Part shown: in pieces, positions 36,072 through 44,800 of the stretch
Layout of the letters: each line of letters opens with the position of its first letter
Position numbering within the stretch: the stretch's first letter is position 1
Assembly: GCF_900109115.1 (NCBI RefSeq)
Contig: NZ_FNYV01000002.1
Span: 434,001-498,000, forward strand
DNA: 64,000 bases
Direction of reading: 5' to 3'
Source of the DNA: Micromonospora phaseoli
Lineage (GTDB): Bacteria; Actinomycetota; Actinomycetes; Mycobacteriales; Micromonosporaceae
Notes under the pieces: generated by a model
The model's input: the letters and a program-made list of their open reading frames with translations, nothing else
What the model was told of the DNA's origin: nothing
Database searches by the model: none
Position numbers and translations under genes: made by a program

Positions 36072-36704
36072 TTACTCGAACAGGGACAGGGTCAACGTCG
36101 AGGTGTACGAACCCGCGGCGACATCCGGCGCAGTACGCAGGAACAGGTCCGCGTCGACGGAGTACGCGTCACCGGCGACGGCCCCGGAGTCGAACGTCGA
36201 CACCAGCAACTCCTGGTCCACCAGGCCCACGTTGTTGCCCGGCTGCGTCGGCTCGTCGAGGACGGTCACCACCTCCTCGCCCTCACTCACCAGTCCCGTG
36301 TCCCCACCGTCGAGCAGCCGCGGCCGCCAGCCCAGGTGACCGGCGCCGATCGGCGGCTGGCCGGCGCCGCCGACGAAGTCGGTGGCGCTGCCCAACACCG
36401 CCCAGGCGGCGTTGTCAGGTACCTCGTCGGACGTACGCGTGTCGGTCACCGTCACCGTCGGCAGGGTCCCGACGAACTGGCGGACCAGCAGGGTCGAGCC
36501 GTCCTCCGACAACGCCACCGAGTCCCCCGCGATCGACAGGGCCAGCACCCCCGGCTCCTCGATCTCCTCGATATCCACCGTCACCTCCACGTCGGCGCTG
36601 TCGCCGGGCTCGGCGAGGGCCGGCGACGAGACCGCCACCGTCCCGACCAGGAGGGCACCCGCGGCACCCGCCGCGAGCAGCCGCTTGCGATTCCATGTGC
36701 TCAT
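36072..36704 (-). CDS. Small secreted WxL-like surface protein
   Basis: 210 residues from ATG 36704 (GGAG six bases upstream): a signal peptide (MSTWNRKRLLAAGAAGALLV, cut near ALAEP), then an acidic beta-rich domain. It carries WAVLGSATDFVGG and GHLGWRPRLL, and ends SYTSTLTLSLFE, resembling the end of WxL domains (YTATLTWTL type). There is no anchor, so it is either released or held non-covalently, as WxL proteins are. The pairing with a DUF916-like membrane protein supports this. The similarity is by pattern only and the WxL label is tentative. Confidence 0.6.
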   Translation of the reverse strand: MSTWNRKRLLAAGAAGALLVGTVAVSSPALAEPGDSADVEVTVDIEEIEEPGVLALSIAGDSVALSEDGSTLLVRQFVGTLPTVTVTDTRTSDEVPDNAAWAVLGSATDFVGGAGQPPIGAGHLGWRPRLLDGGDTGLVSEGEEVVTVLDEPTQPGNNVGLVDQELLVSTFDSGAVAGDAYSVDADLFLRTAPDVAAGSYTSTLTLSLFE

Positions 36705-36738
36705 CCGTTGCTCCGTCGTCGTTCGTGTCGGGTGGGAG

Positions 36739-39156
36739 TCAGGCGCCGCAGTTGACGCCGGGATATTCGGCGGTACGAACGGTCGTCGCGTCGCTGCCGC
36801 CGGCCGCTGCGGTGACCCGGACGGTCGCCGCGCCGGCCGGCACCGACGCCGTCCGCGCGTTGAACTGCTGGTAGGCGTTCGCCCCGGGGGCAACGTTCGG
36901 CACCGACCGCTGGCCGTACGCGGTCTCCAGCACCACGTCCACCGCAGCGTCATGGTCGTTACGGGCCTGCACCGCCACGTACGCGCTACCGCCCACGCAC
37001 CGCACCTGCGCACTGACCGTGACCGGCAGGTCGGCGCCGTCGGCGGCCTCGAAGGCCCAGTTGTCGAGTTCGAAGAGGTCGACACCGTCGGGTCCCGCGT
37101 AGGTGAAGTACACGTCGTGTACCCCGGCGACGCCGTCGAGCTCAGCGGTCAACTCCGTCCACTCGCCGAGCGGCCCGTCGACCGGGATGGTCGCCACCAC
37201 CGGCGCGGTGACCTCGTCGAGCCGGATCTGGATCTGGCCGCCGGCCGCCAGCGGACGCACCTTCGCCGTGACGCTGCGGGCGCCCGCACCGAAGTCCACC
37301 GACGACAACGCCGTCCAGTCGCCATTGTCGATGTCGCGTACCACCAGATTCGGTGCCGAGTCGCCGAACTGGGCGGATCCGCCGTCGACCTTGACCGTGG
37401 CGACGCCCTTGCTCCAGCCGAAGGTCTCCGCCTCGAACACCCGGTACGGGTCGAAGTCGCGGACCTGGTCCACCCCGGCGTAGGTGCCGACGACCTGCTG
37501 GATCGTGCCGTCCGAGTTGAAGGTCAACTCTTGGATGTGCGGGCTGCGGTACCCCTGGGTGGTGTCCCCGTTGATCCGCTTGTTCAGCGTCGGAGCATGG
37601 TGGGTGAAGTAGTACCTGCCCTCGTACTCGAAGACCGACTGGTGGTTGTTGCCGCCGGTGCCGGCGCCGAAGAACTGCGACTGGTTCGGGAAGAGCACAC
37701 CCGCATAGGTCTCCTTCGGCCACACCATCGGGTCGTCGGAGATCAGGTAGCCGATCTGGCCACCGCCGGGGTAGCCGGGCAGCGGGGTCTGGTTGCCACC
37801 GAAGTCGTTCCCGCCGAAGTGCGAGGAGTACGAGAGGTAGTACTTGCCGTCGCGCTTGAACACCTGGGCCGCCTCGAAGGCCACCGGGGCGTCCACGACC
37901 TCAGCCGTGCCCTCGGTCGACACCATGTCGTCGCCGAGCCTGATCGACCGGAGGTTCTTCGGGTTGTTGAAGCGCTCTGCCGCCGGCATGCTCGTCGCGG
38001 CCGGACCGCCACCGAAGTAGAGGTACGGCTCGCCGTCGTCGTCGACGAACGGGGCCGGGTCGAACTTCCACGCGACCGCCTCGGCACCCGGCGTACGGCC
38101 GTCGATCAGCGTGCTGGTGCGCTCGCTGCTCCACGGACCGAGCGGCGACCCGCCCGTGATCACATTGCTCGACCCGCCACCGTTGGCGTAGTAGAGGAAG
38201 AACTTCTCCTCGCCGTCCACCACCTTCTTGGCCATCCCCGGCGCCCAGGAGTTGTTGGTGAACGGGGCCACGCCGTTCGGGCCGGCCACCTGGATCTCAC
38301 CGTGGTCCGTCCAGTTCACCAGGTCCTCCGAGGAGATGACGGTGATCTGGTTGATGTCGCCGTAGTTGATGCCCGGCGAGACGCCGGTGACCGGGTCCGG
38401 CGCGTACCCCTGGGTGTCGTTTGTCATGTACATGTACACCCGGCCGTCGTGCACGAAGCCGAACCCGTCGGCACCGAACTTGTGCCCGATCAAGGGGTTG
38501 TGCTGGCCGGGCAGCTTTCCGACGACCTCGACGGTCTTCGACGGGGCAGCGGGCGGCGCGGCACCGACAACCGACACGTCATCGAGCTTGAAATCCATCA
38601 GGTGCACCTCCGGGTCATCCGACGGCGTACTCGTCCAGGGCGTCTCGAAGAACAGGCGTGCGGTGGAGACGCTCTGCGCCGCCGGGACGGTGAACATGCC
38701 GTTGAACTGCGCCCACTGGCCCTTCGTCGCCGTCACGCTGACGAGGTTGGTGTAGTTGGCCGCGCCGTAGTGCATCGTGGCGAAGAACTGCTTCGTGGCG
38801 GGGCCGTTCGGGTTCTCGTACTTGATCCGGGCGGTGAGCGAGTAGGTCTGCCCCGCCTGCACCTTGCCGCTGAGGTCCTGCATCGGGCCGGAGCCCGTCG
38901 TCGCCCGGTTCGTGACGAGCGCGGCGCTCGATCCGGAGTAGGCGTCCGTCGTCGGCGAGAGCGTGGCGCCGTCGCTGGCGTTGCCGTTGTTGACGAACCA
39001 ACTGGTCAGGCCGTCCTCGAATCCGCCGTTGACGATGAGGTCCGTCTCGGCGGCCTGGGCGGGTGCCGTCGCGACGAACCCCGCGGCCAGCATGACGCCG
39101 ACCGCGGCGATCGCCCCGGCCCGTCGTCGGGCCGTCCTTCGCTCGTGCTGTACCAC
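36739..39156 (-). CDS. Secreted multidomain GH43 enzyme (arabinofuranosidase/xylosidase type)
   Basis: GTG at 39156 is chosen because AGGAGG precedes it. The 805-residue product has a signal peptide (ends AQAAE), a CBM4/9-like module (~40-195, LIVNGGFEDGLTSW to LDDVSVVG), a GH43 five-bladed propeller (~200-520, HNPLIGHKFGADGFGFV, SWAPGMAKK, DPAPFVDDDGEPYLYFGG), a CBM6-like module (~545-700, RVFEAETFGWSKGV to LDNWAFEA) and a ~100-residue C-terminal domain shared almost identically with the next gene. GH43 enzymes remove arabinose or xylose from arabinoxylan by inversion. It is the second gene behind the LacI-type operator at 41715. Confidence 0.88.
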   Translation of the reverse strand: MVQHERRTARRRAGAIAAVGVMLAAGFVATAPAQAAETDLIVNGGFEDGLTSWFVNNGNASDGATLSPTTDAYSGSSAALVTNRATTGSGPMQDLSGKVQAGQTYSLTARIKYENPNGPATKQFFATMHYGAANYTNLVSVTATKGQWAQFNGMFTVPAAQSVSTARLFFETPWTSTPSDDPEVHLMDFKLDDVSVVGAAPPAAPSKTVEVVGKLPGQHNPLIGHKFGADGFGFVHDGRVYMYMTNDTQGYAPDPVTGVSPGINYGDINQITVISSEDLVNWTDHGEIQVAGPNGVAPFTNNSWAPGMAKKVVDGEEKFFLYYANGGGSSNVITGGSPLGPWSSERTSTLIDGRTPGAEAVAWKFDPAPFVDDDGEPYLYFGGGPAATSMPAAERFNNPKNLRSIRLGDDMVSTEGTAEVVDAPVAFEAAQVFKRDGKYYLSYSSHFGGNDFGGNQTPLPGYPGGGQIGYLISDDPMVWPKETYAGVLFPNQSQFFGAGTGGNNHQSVFEYEGRYYFTHHAPTLNKRINGDTTQGYRSPHIQELTFNSDGTIQQVVGTYAGVDQVRDFDPYRVFEAETFGWSKGVATVKVDGGSAQFGDSAPNLVVRDIDNGDWTALSSVDFGAGARSVTAKVRPLAAGGQIQIRLDEVTAPVVATIPVDGPLGEWTELTAELDGVAGVHDVYFTYAGPDGVDLFELDNWAFEAADGADLPVTVSAQVRCVGGSAYVAVQARNDHDAAVDVVLETAYGQRSVPNVAPGANAYQQFNARTASVPAGAATVRVTAAAGGSDATTVRTAEYPGVNCGA
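36805..37030 (-). repeat. 226-bp duplicated C-terminal module, copy A
   Basis: Matches copy B (39308-39533) with only three differences by eye in 226 bases and no gap. It encodes most of the shared C-terminal domain of the two GH43 genes. The flanks differ, so the identity is confined to the module. Confidence 0.9.
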
Positions 39157-39229
39157 TGAAGATCCTCCTTGATCACTTGTCTGGATCCGGGGCGGCGCGG
39201 GCGGTGCGCGGCCACCCACGCCGCCGTGG

Positions 39230-41674
39230 TCACTGGGACCGAAGGGGCCCGCAGTGCAGGGCCGGGTATGTGGCGGTGTGGACGGTCGTCCCCTCCGGGT
39301 CGCCGATCGCTGCGGTGACCCGGACGGTCGCCACGCCGGCCGGCACCGACGCCGTCCGCGCGTTGAACTGCTGGTAGGCGTTCGCCCCGGGGACCACGTT
39401 CGGCACCGACCGCTGGCCGTACGCGGTCTCCAGCACCACGTCCACCGCAGCGTCATGGTCGTTACGGGCCTGCACCGCCACGTACGCGCTACCGCCCACG
39501 CACCGCACCTGCGCACTGACCGTGACCGGCAGGGTGGGCTGGTCGGCCGTGAGCGTGCCGAGTCGGGCCAGTTGGTAGCTCAGCGCCCGCTCCGGTGCGT
39601 CGATCTGATTCTGGGTACCGAATCCGGCTGCCCGCGCCGCCTGTGCCTCGGCGAGCCGGGCCCGCATCGCGGCCCACGCGACGGCCGGATGGTCGTCCTC
39701 GTGCAGCGTGCCGGCGTAGTCGATGGCGGCATCCAGAGCGGTGCTGTCCAACGGCCGGTGCTGCGCCGTCAGCACGTCGCTGAGCAGGAAGTGGTCGAAG
39801 TCGACGTGCCCGCCGGTCGCCTGCGTCGCGTAGTTGAACAGGCCGACCCGGTGGCCCATGAAGTGGGCGAGGCTACCGTCCAACGTCTGCGGGCCCACCC
39901 GGCTGCCCAACTGCGTCCACTGCCGCCCGTCGAGGCTGTAGTGGAAGGTCGTCCAGAGCTGGCCGGTCGGTGACGCGAAGTCGAGATCCGCCTTGAGGTG
40001 AACCTGGGTCGCGTCACCCAGCGAGACGGTGGTGCCCGGCAGGAAGGTCTCCAGCGTCGCCTGGTCGAGGTCGACCGCGAAGGGTTGGCCCCGGTTCACC
40101 ACGCCGATGGTGTTGACCCCGTCGGTCCGCTTGACGGCCACGTACGAGAATCCGCGGTTGTAGGCGGCCAGGCCGGCGACGTCACCATCTTTGATGGCGG
40201 AGATGTCCATCCTGGTCTCGACCGACTGCCGTGGACCGAACGTCCGCTGTGAGAGCGTGTTGCGGGCCTCCTCGAACCAGGCCAGCTCCGCGCGGTTGGA
40301 CAGCTTGGTGTAGACGTACTGACCGGTGACCACCTTGCCGGCGGTCAGCCGCAACCAGCCCTCCCGGTCGGTGAGCGACCAGTACCGGTTGTCCGGGGCA
40401 TGGTTCCACTCCCACGCCAGGTCCAGCCGCGAGCCGTTGGGGGCGATCTCGTCCTCGAGCCCCGGTGGGATCGTCCACTGCTCGTCCTGGTACGCCTTGT
40501 GCGGCGCGTCGTTGGCGAAGTCGTCCGAGACGACGATGCTCTTCTGCCGTTCGAAGCGCTCCTGGGCCGGGCTGAGTGCGATCGGCTTGTCGAACGGGCC
40601 GTCCACCGGCACCGCTCCGTTGTTGCCGAAGGTCGGCCAGCCGCCGGACCAGGTGGCGGGAATCAGCGCCGGAATGCGTCCGATCGGGAAGGTGTCCCGG
40701 AAGAACATGCCGTGCCAGTCGGTCCCGCCGTCGGCGCGTGCGATCGGCACCAGACTGCCCTGCGCGAAGCCGTTGGAGTTGAGGACTCCGCGCGCCTCGT
40801 AGGTGTTCACGCCACCGGCCGAGGTGTAGCGGCCGAGCAGTTCCCGCGAGCGGAACATGACGACCTGCCGTCCCTGACCGGTGGGCCAGGTGATGATGAC
40901 GGCGTAGTACCAGCCGTCGATGTGGTAGACCTGCGCGCCCTCGAACAGGCCGCCGATGAACGGCTGGCCGGCGTAGTTGCCCGCGGTGAAGATGTTCGGG
41001 TAGTCCTGCGTGATCGCCGTCAGGTCGGCGTTGAGCCGCACGGCGCTGGTGCCGCCGGAGCCGTAGAAGATGTACGGCGTGCCGTCGGTGTCGAAGAAGA
41101 GCGACGGGTCGTGCAGGCCGCGCCCCAGCGCCGTACGCTGCCATCCGCCGTTGGAGATGTCGTCGGTGCGGTAGATGTACGCTCCGCCGAGGTTGTTGGT
41201 GTTGAAGGCGACGTAGAAGACGCCCTCGTGGTAGCGCAGCGACGATGCCCACTGGCCCTGGCCGTACGAGTTCTGGCCGTTGCGCAGCGAGAACGAGTCG
41301 CCGATGCTCGCCCGGTCGAAGACGTAGTTGACGATCTCCCAGTTCACCAGGTCGTACGACTTCATGATCGGCGCACCCGGACTGAGGTGCATCGTCGTGC
41401 TGATCATGTAGTACGTGTCCCGGCCCTCGTCGCTCTCGGCGGCCGGAACCCGCTCCACGCTGATGTCCGGTACGTCGGAACGCAGCAGCGGCACGGTGTA
41501 CGTGCCGCCACCCCGATCGGTCGACGTGTACGACGATCGGGGTGACCACTCGTCGGCGGCCCCGGCGGCACCGCCGGTGGTGACCAGAGCAGCGCCGAGC
41601 AGCGCGCCGACCGTGACGAGCGGGATCCACCGATGTCGGGGATGGGGGGCAGGAGGGCCGTCCGACACCTGCAT
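39230..41674 (-). CDS. Secreted GH43-type glycoside hydrolase
   Basis: 814 residues from ATG 41674 (GGAG seven bases upstream): a signal peptide (to GGAAGAAD), a GH43 propeller (~50-345, beginning VPLLRSDVPDISVERV, with SSLRYHEGVFYVAFNTN, HDPSLFFDTDGTPYIFYG and LFEGAQVYHIDGWYY), a beta-sandwich GH43_C2-like domain (~375-620, WNHAPDNRYWSL to HFLLSDVL), a short helical region and the duplicated C-terminal module. This architecture is common in beta-xylosidases and related arabinan-acting enzymes. A perfect LacI-type operator lies 41 bases upstream. It is probably co-transcribed with the downstream GH43 gene (73 bases apart). Confidence 0.88.
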   Translation of the reverse strand: MQVSDGPPAPHPRHRWIPLVTVGALLGAALVTTGGAAGAADEWSPRSSYTSTDRGGGTYTVPLLRSDVPDISVERVPAAESDEGRDTYYMISTTMHLSPGAPIMKSYDLVNWEIVNYVFDRASIGDSFSLRNGQNSYGQGQWASSLRYHEGVFYVAFNTNNLGGAYIYRTDDISNGGWQRTALGRGLHDPSLFFDTDGTPYIFYGSGGTSAVRLNADLTAITQDYPNIFTAGNYAGQPFIGGLFEGAQVYHIDGWYYAVIITWPTGQGRQVVMFRSRELLGRYTSAGGVNTYEARGVLNSNGFAQGSLVPIARADGGTDWHGMFFRDTFPIGRIPALIPATWSGGWPTFGNNGAVPVDGPFDKPIALSPAQERFERQKSIVVSDDFANDAPHKAYQDEQWTIPPGLEDEIAPNGSRLDLAWEWNHAPDNRYWSLTDREGWLRLTAGKVVTGQYVYTKLSNRAELAWFEEARNTLSQRTFGPRQSVETRMDISAIKDGDVAGLAAYNRGFSYVAVKRTDGVNTIGVVNRGQPFAVDLDQATLETFLPGTTVSLGDATQVHLKADLDFASPTGQLWTTFHYSLDGRQWTQLGSRVGPQTLDGSLAHFMGHRVGLFNYATQATGGHVDFDHFLLSDVLTAQHRPLDSTALDAAIDYAGTLHEDDHPAVAWAAMRARLAEAQAARAAGFGTQNQIDAPERALSYQLARLGTLTADQPTLPVTVSAQVRCVGGSAYVAVQARNDHDAAVDVVLETAYGQRSVPNVVPGANAYQQFNARTASVPAGVATVRVTAAIGDPEGTTVHTATYPALHCGPLRSQ
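39308..39533 (-). repeat. 226-bp duplicated C-terminal module, copy B
   Basis: Second copy of the module at 36805-37030. The three differences change two Ala residues to Val. Such high identity between paralogues whose remaining sequence is unrelated indicates recent domain transfer or gene conversion. Confidence 0.9.
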
Positions 41675-41714
41675 TGGCGAGCTCCAGACACGAGCGTTAC
41701 GGGGGCCTTAATAG

Positions 41715-41728
41715 TGTTAGCGCTAACA
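41715..41728. promoter_or_regulatory. Putative LacI-family operator upstream of the GH43 pair
   Basis: TGTTAGCGCTAACA is a perfect 14-bp palindrome 41 bases before the GH43 start, in an AT-rich pocket that may be the promoter. A near-identical site precedes the CBM2 esterase (20698). No LacI gene is in the window. Confidence 0.75.
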
Positions 41729-41859
41729 TCGATGGTCAAGACCTCGACCGATACTGATCTGAAATGTCCACGAAACAGGGCCAGCGGGAGCGCCCGTGCG
41801 AGCACTCCGACCAGGGGTGACCACGCCGCCCACGGATCTCCGGGCGAGGTGCCACCGAG

Positions 41860-44800
41860 TCACGGGAAGTCGTCGGGACTGGTGCCGGGCAGCGTCGCCA
41901 GCAGTTGCCCCGCCAGGCCCCGGATCGTGGCGTCCTCCTGACGGGCCAGCCGGATGAGAATCTCCCGGGTCCGGGTGTCCGCGCCGTAGTGGCGGGCCAA
42001 CGCGAGCAGTGCCGTACGACGGATCTCCCAGTCCTCGTCGTCCACCAGCCGCATCAGCAGCTCCCGCACCCCCACGCGCCCCGCCAGGGTGGCCGCGAGC
42101 TGCTCCGCGGCCCGGCGTCGGACCTCCAGATGCGGATCGTCGCGGACCAACCCGACCAGCAGCACCCGGACCTCCGGATCGCTGCCGAAGTGCTCGCCCA
42201 GCGCGGCGGCGATGCGGGCGCGGATCGCCGGGTCCTGATCGGCCAGCCGCCGCATCAGCCGCAACGTCACCGCCATGGACGTCGAGCCGCGACCGGTCAG
42301 GCAGCGTACCGCCGCGTCGAAGGCCGCCGGGTCGGTGTCGGACTCGATGCACTCCAACAGCACGTCGGTCACCACGTCCGGGCTCCCGTACGCGCTCAGG
42401 CTCTGCACGGCGGCCAGCCGGATGCCGGCATAGCTGTCCCGTCGGGCCCGACGGGACAGCGTCTCCACCAGACTGCCGGCCCCGCCGTCGCGGGCCAACG
42501 CCTGGGCGGCCGCCCGCAACACGTTCGGATCCGGGTCGCGACGGAGCTGCTCGGCCAGGCACTCCCGCACGTCGTCGTTGAGCGGCTCACCCAGACGTGC
42601 CAGGCTGCGGGTGACCCGTAGCCGGACGATCGGGTCCCGTTCCCGGGACGCCCGGCTGATGAGCAGCTCGCGGGTGGCGTGCCCGAGCAGTGTCCGGCCG
42701 GTGAGCAGGTCGACCGCGGCGAGCCGGACGCTGGCGGTGAGGTCCTGACGGGCCCGTTCCAGCAGCAGCTCGCCGGTGCGGTGATCCGGGTACGCCTCGG
42801 CCAGCGCACGCACCGCGGCGAGCCGCACCGTCGCGTCCTCGTCGGCCCGCGCCGCATGTGCCGCCACCGTCCATCCGGTGTCATCCATGCGGTACCGGTC
42901 GGCCAGCACGGTCACCGCCGCGGCCCGCACGGCGGCGTCCTCGTCCTGCTCGATCCGGTCCACCAGCCGGTCCCGGCAGCGTCCGTCCGGGTCGTTCACC
43001 AGCACCAGCCGCTGTACGGCGACCGCGCGGACCCGCGCGGAGGCGTCCGATCCGGCCAGCTTGAGCAGCAGTTCGGTGCCCTCGGCGCTGGGTCGCCCGG
43101 GCAGCAGCTCGGTGACCAGGCAGCGCCGCACGTCGTCGTGGGAGTCGCCGCCGATCCGGGACAGCGCCCGACTGCGGGCCGCCTCGGCGTGCTCGGGCAA
43201 CTCCAGGAGGCAGCCCAGCGCGCACTGCACCACCCCGGGATCGGTGTCGGTGGCCAGCAGCCGCTGCAACGTCTCGGCGATGCCCGGCAGGTCGGCGCAG
43301 CGCGCGGCGAGCACGGCCACCGCCGCCCGGCGTACCCCCGTGTCCCGATCCTCGGTGGCCCGGGTCAGCAGCAACCGACGGATGTCCTCGGCCTGCTCCG
43401 CCCGGCCACCGAGAGACTGCACGGCGAGTGCGCGCACCGCGGGATCGGACGATCCGGCGAGGTCACGCAACACGTCGACGAGGTCGGTACCGGCACCGAA
43501 GTTGGTCACCAGCGCGCGTACCGCGGCCTGCCGCACCGCCGTCGAGCCCTCCGCCCGGGCCTGCCCGAGCAGCAGGTCGTGGCAGTGCCGGCGGCTGCGG
43601 CTGTTGGTGTCCGGCCGGCCGGCCAGCTCGGCCAGGCCGGCGACCAGGGTGATCCGCGCCTGCCGCTCGCGGCCCTGCCCGAGCTCGCGGACCAGCAGCT
43701 CCTCCAGCTGCTCGTCGGCGGTGGAGAGCACCGCGGCGACCCGGGTGGCGAAGGTGGAGCCGGAGCGCCAACTCGTGCGTACCCCACGGCGGCGATACCA
43801 GTTCAAGAAGACGGCCCGGCCGGGCCACTGCGGTCCGAGCGCCCGGACGGAGGAGAGCAACTCCTGCTCGGTGAGCTCGACGAGGTTCGGGTCCTCGACG
43901 GAGATGCCATGTTCGACCAGGAGCACGACCTGGCGCAGCACCGCCGCACCGGCACCGGTCAGCCCGGCCGGCTGCGGCGCCTCCGCCACGGACTGTGCGG
44001 CCAGGACCAGGTTCCACGGTGGACTGGCCAGATTCAGTGGCGGCCAGGGACGGTTGACCTCGGTGGCGATCAGGGTGACCAGGTCGTTGGCGGCGTCGGC
44101 GGGCAACGCGCTGGCGACCAGTCGCAGCACCTCCCGCCACGAGGGGTCGGCCCAGTGCTCGCGGAACAACGCCCGCAGCCGGTCGAGCCCCCAGGCGTCC
44201 GGATCATGGTCGAACCTGTCCACGATCTCCTCGGCACAGAAGAATTCCAGGAACGTCCGATGTACGAACCCGAACAGCCGCAGCCCGTACCGTTCCAGGA
44301 TGAAGCTTCGCTGGCGTAATTTGTCGATCATCGAGTACGCCATCGCGTGCGCGCGCTCGTTCTCGAAACCGTAGAACTCCACCAGATGATCCCGGAAGAT
44401 GCGCGACAGTTCATCCGATTCAATGTAATTTCCGGCGGACCCGGACTCACGGCACTGCATCCAGAAGGCCAGGTGGCGCAGCAGCCGCAGTTTCGCCTGC
44501 GGATCCAGTGGCGGCACCTCGCCGTGACTTTCCCGCAGCTGCTTGGTGACGTCCCATTCCGAGATCAACACGTCCGTGACGTGCAGGTAGAGCCGACGCC
44601 GGTTGCGCGGCAGCGGTCTGTCCCGGCCGACGATCGCCATGAGCATCAGCAGCAGCGGGTTGCCGGCGATCTCGTGCATCGCCCGGGACCGGCGCAGCAC
44701 CTCGAGGATCTGCCGTCGCTGTCGGTCCGCCTCGGCCGGCGGGGTGGGCATCACGTAGCGGTACCAGTTGCCGAGGAAACGCTCGATCCGCTCGTCGTCG

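Noticed and set aside
36382..39159. A 925-codon open frame on the plus strand opposite the GH43/WxL genes
   Set aside because: It is the antisense shadow of high-GC genes: Arg/Val/Asp-rich, without domains, and it crosses gene boundaries on the other strand. The minus-strand frames carry clear GH43, CBM and signal-peptide features.
36805..39533. 226-bp duplication as an insertion-sequence pair or transposon end
   Set aside because: Both copies are in-frame coding sequence at the same relative position; there is no transposase, inverted end or target duplication.
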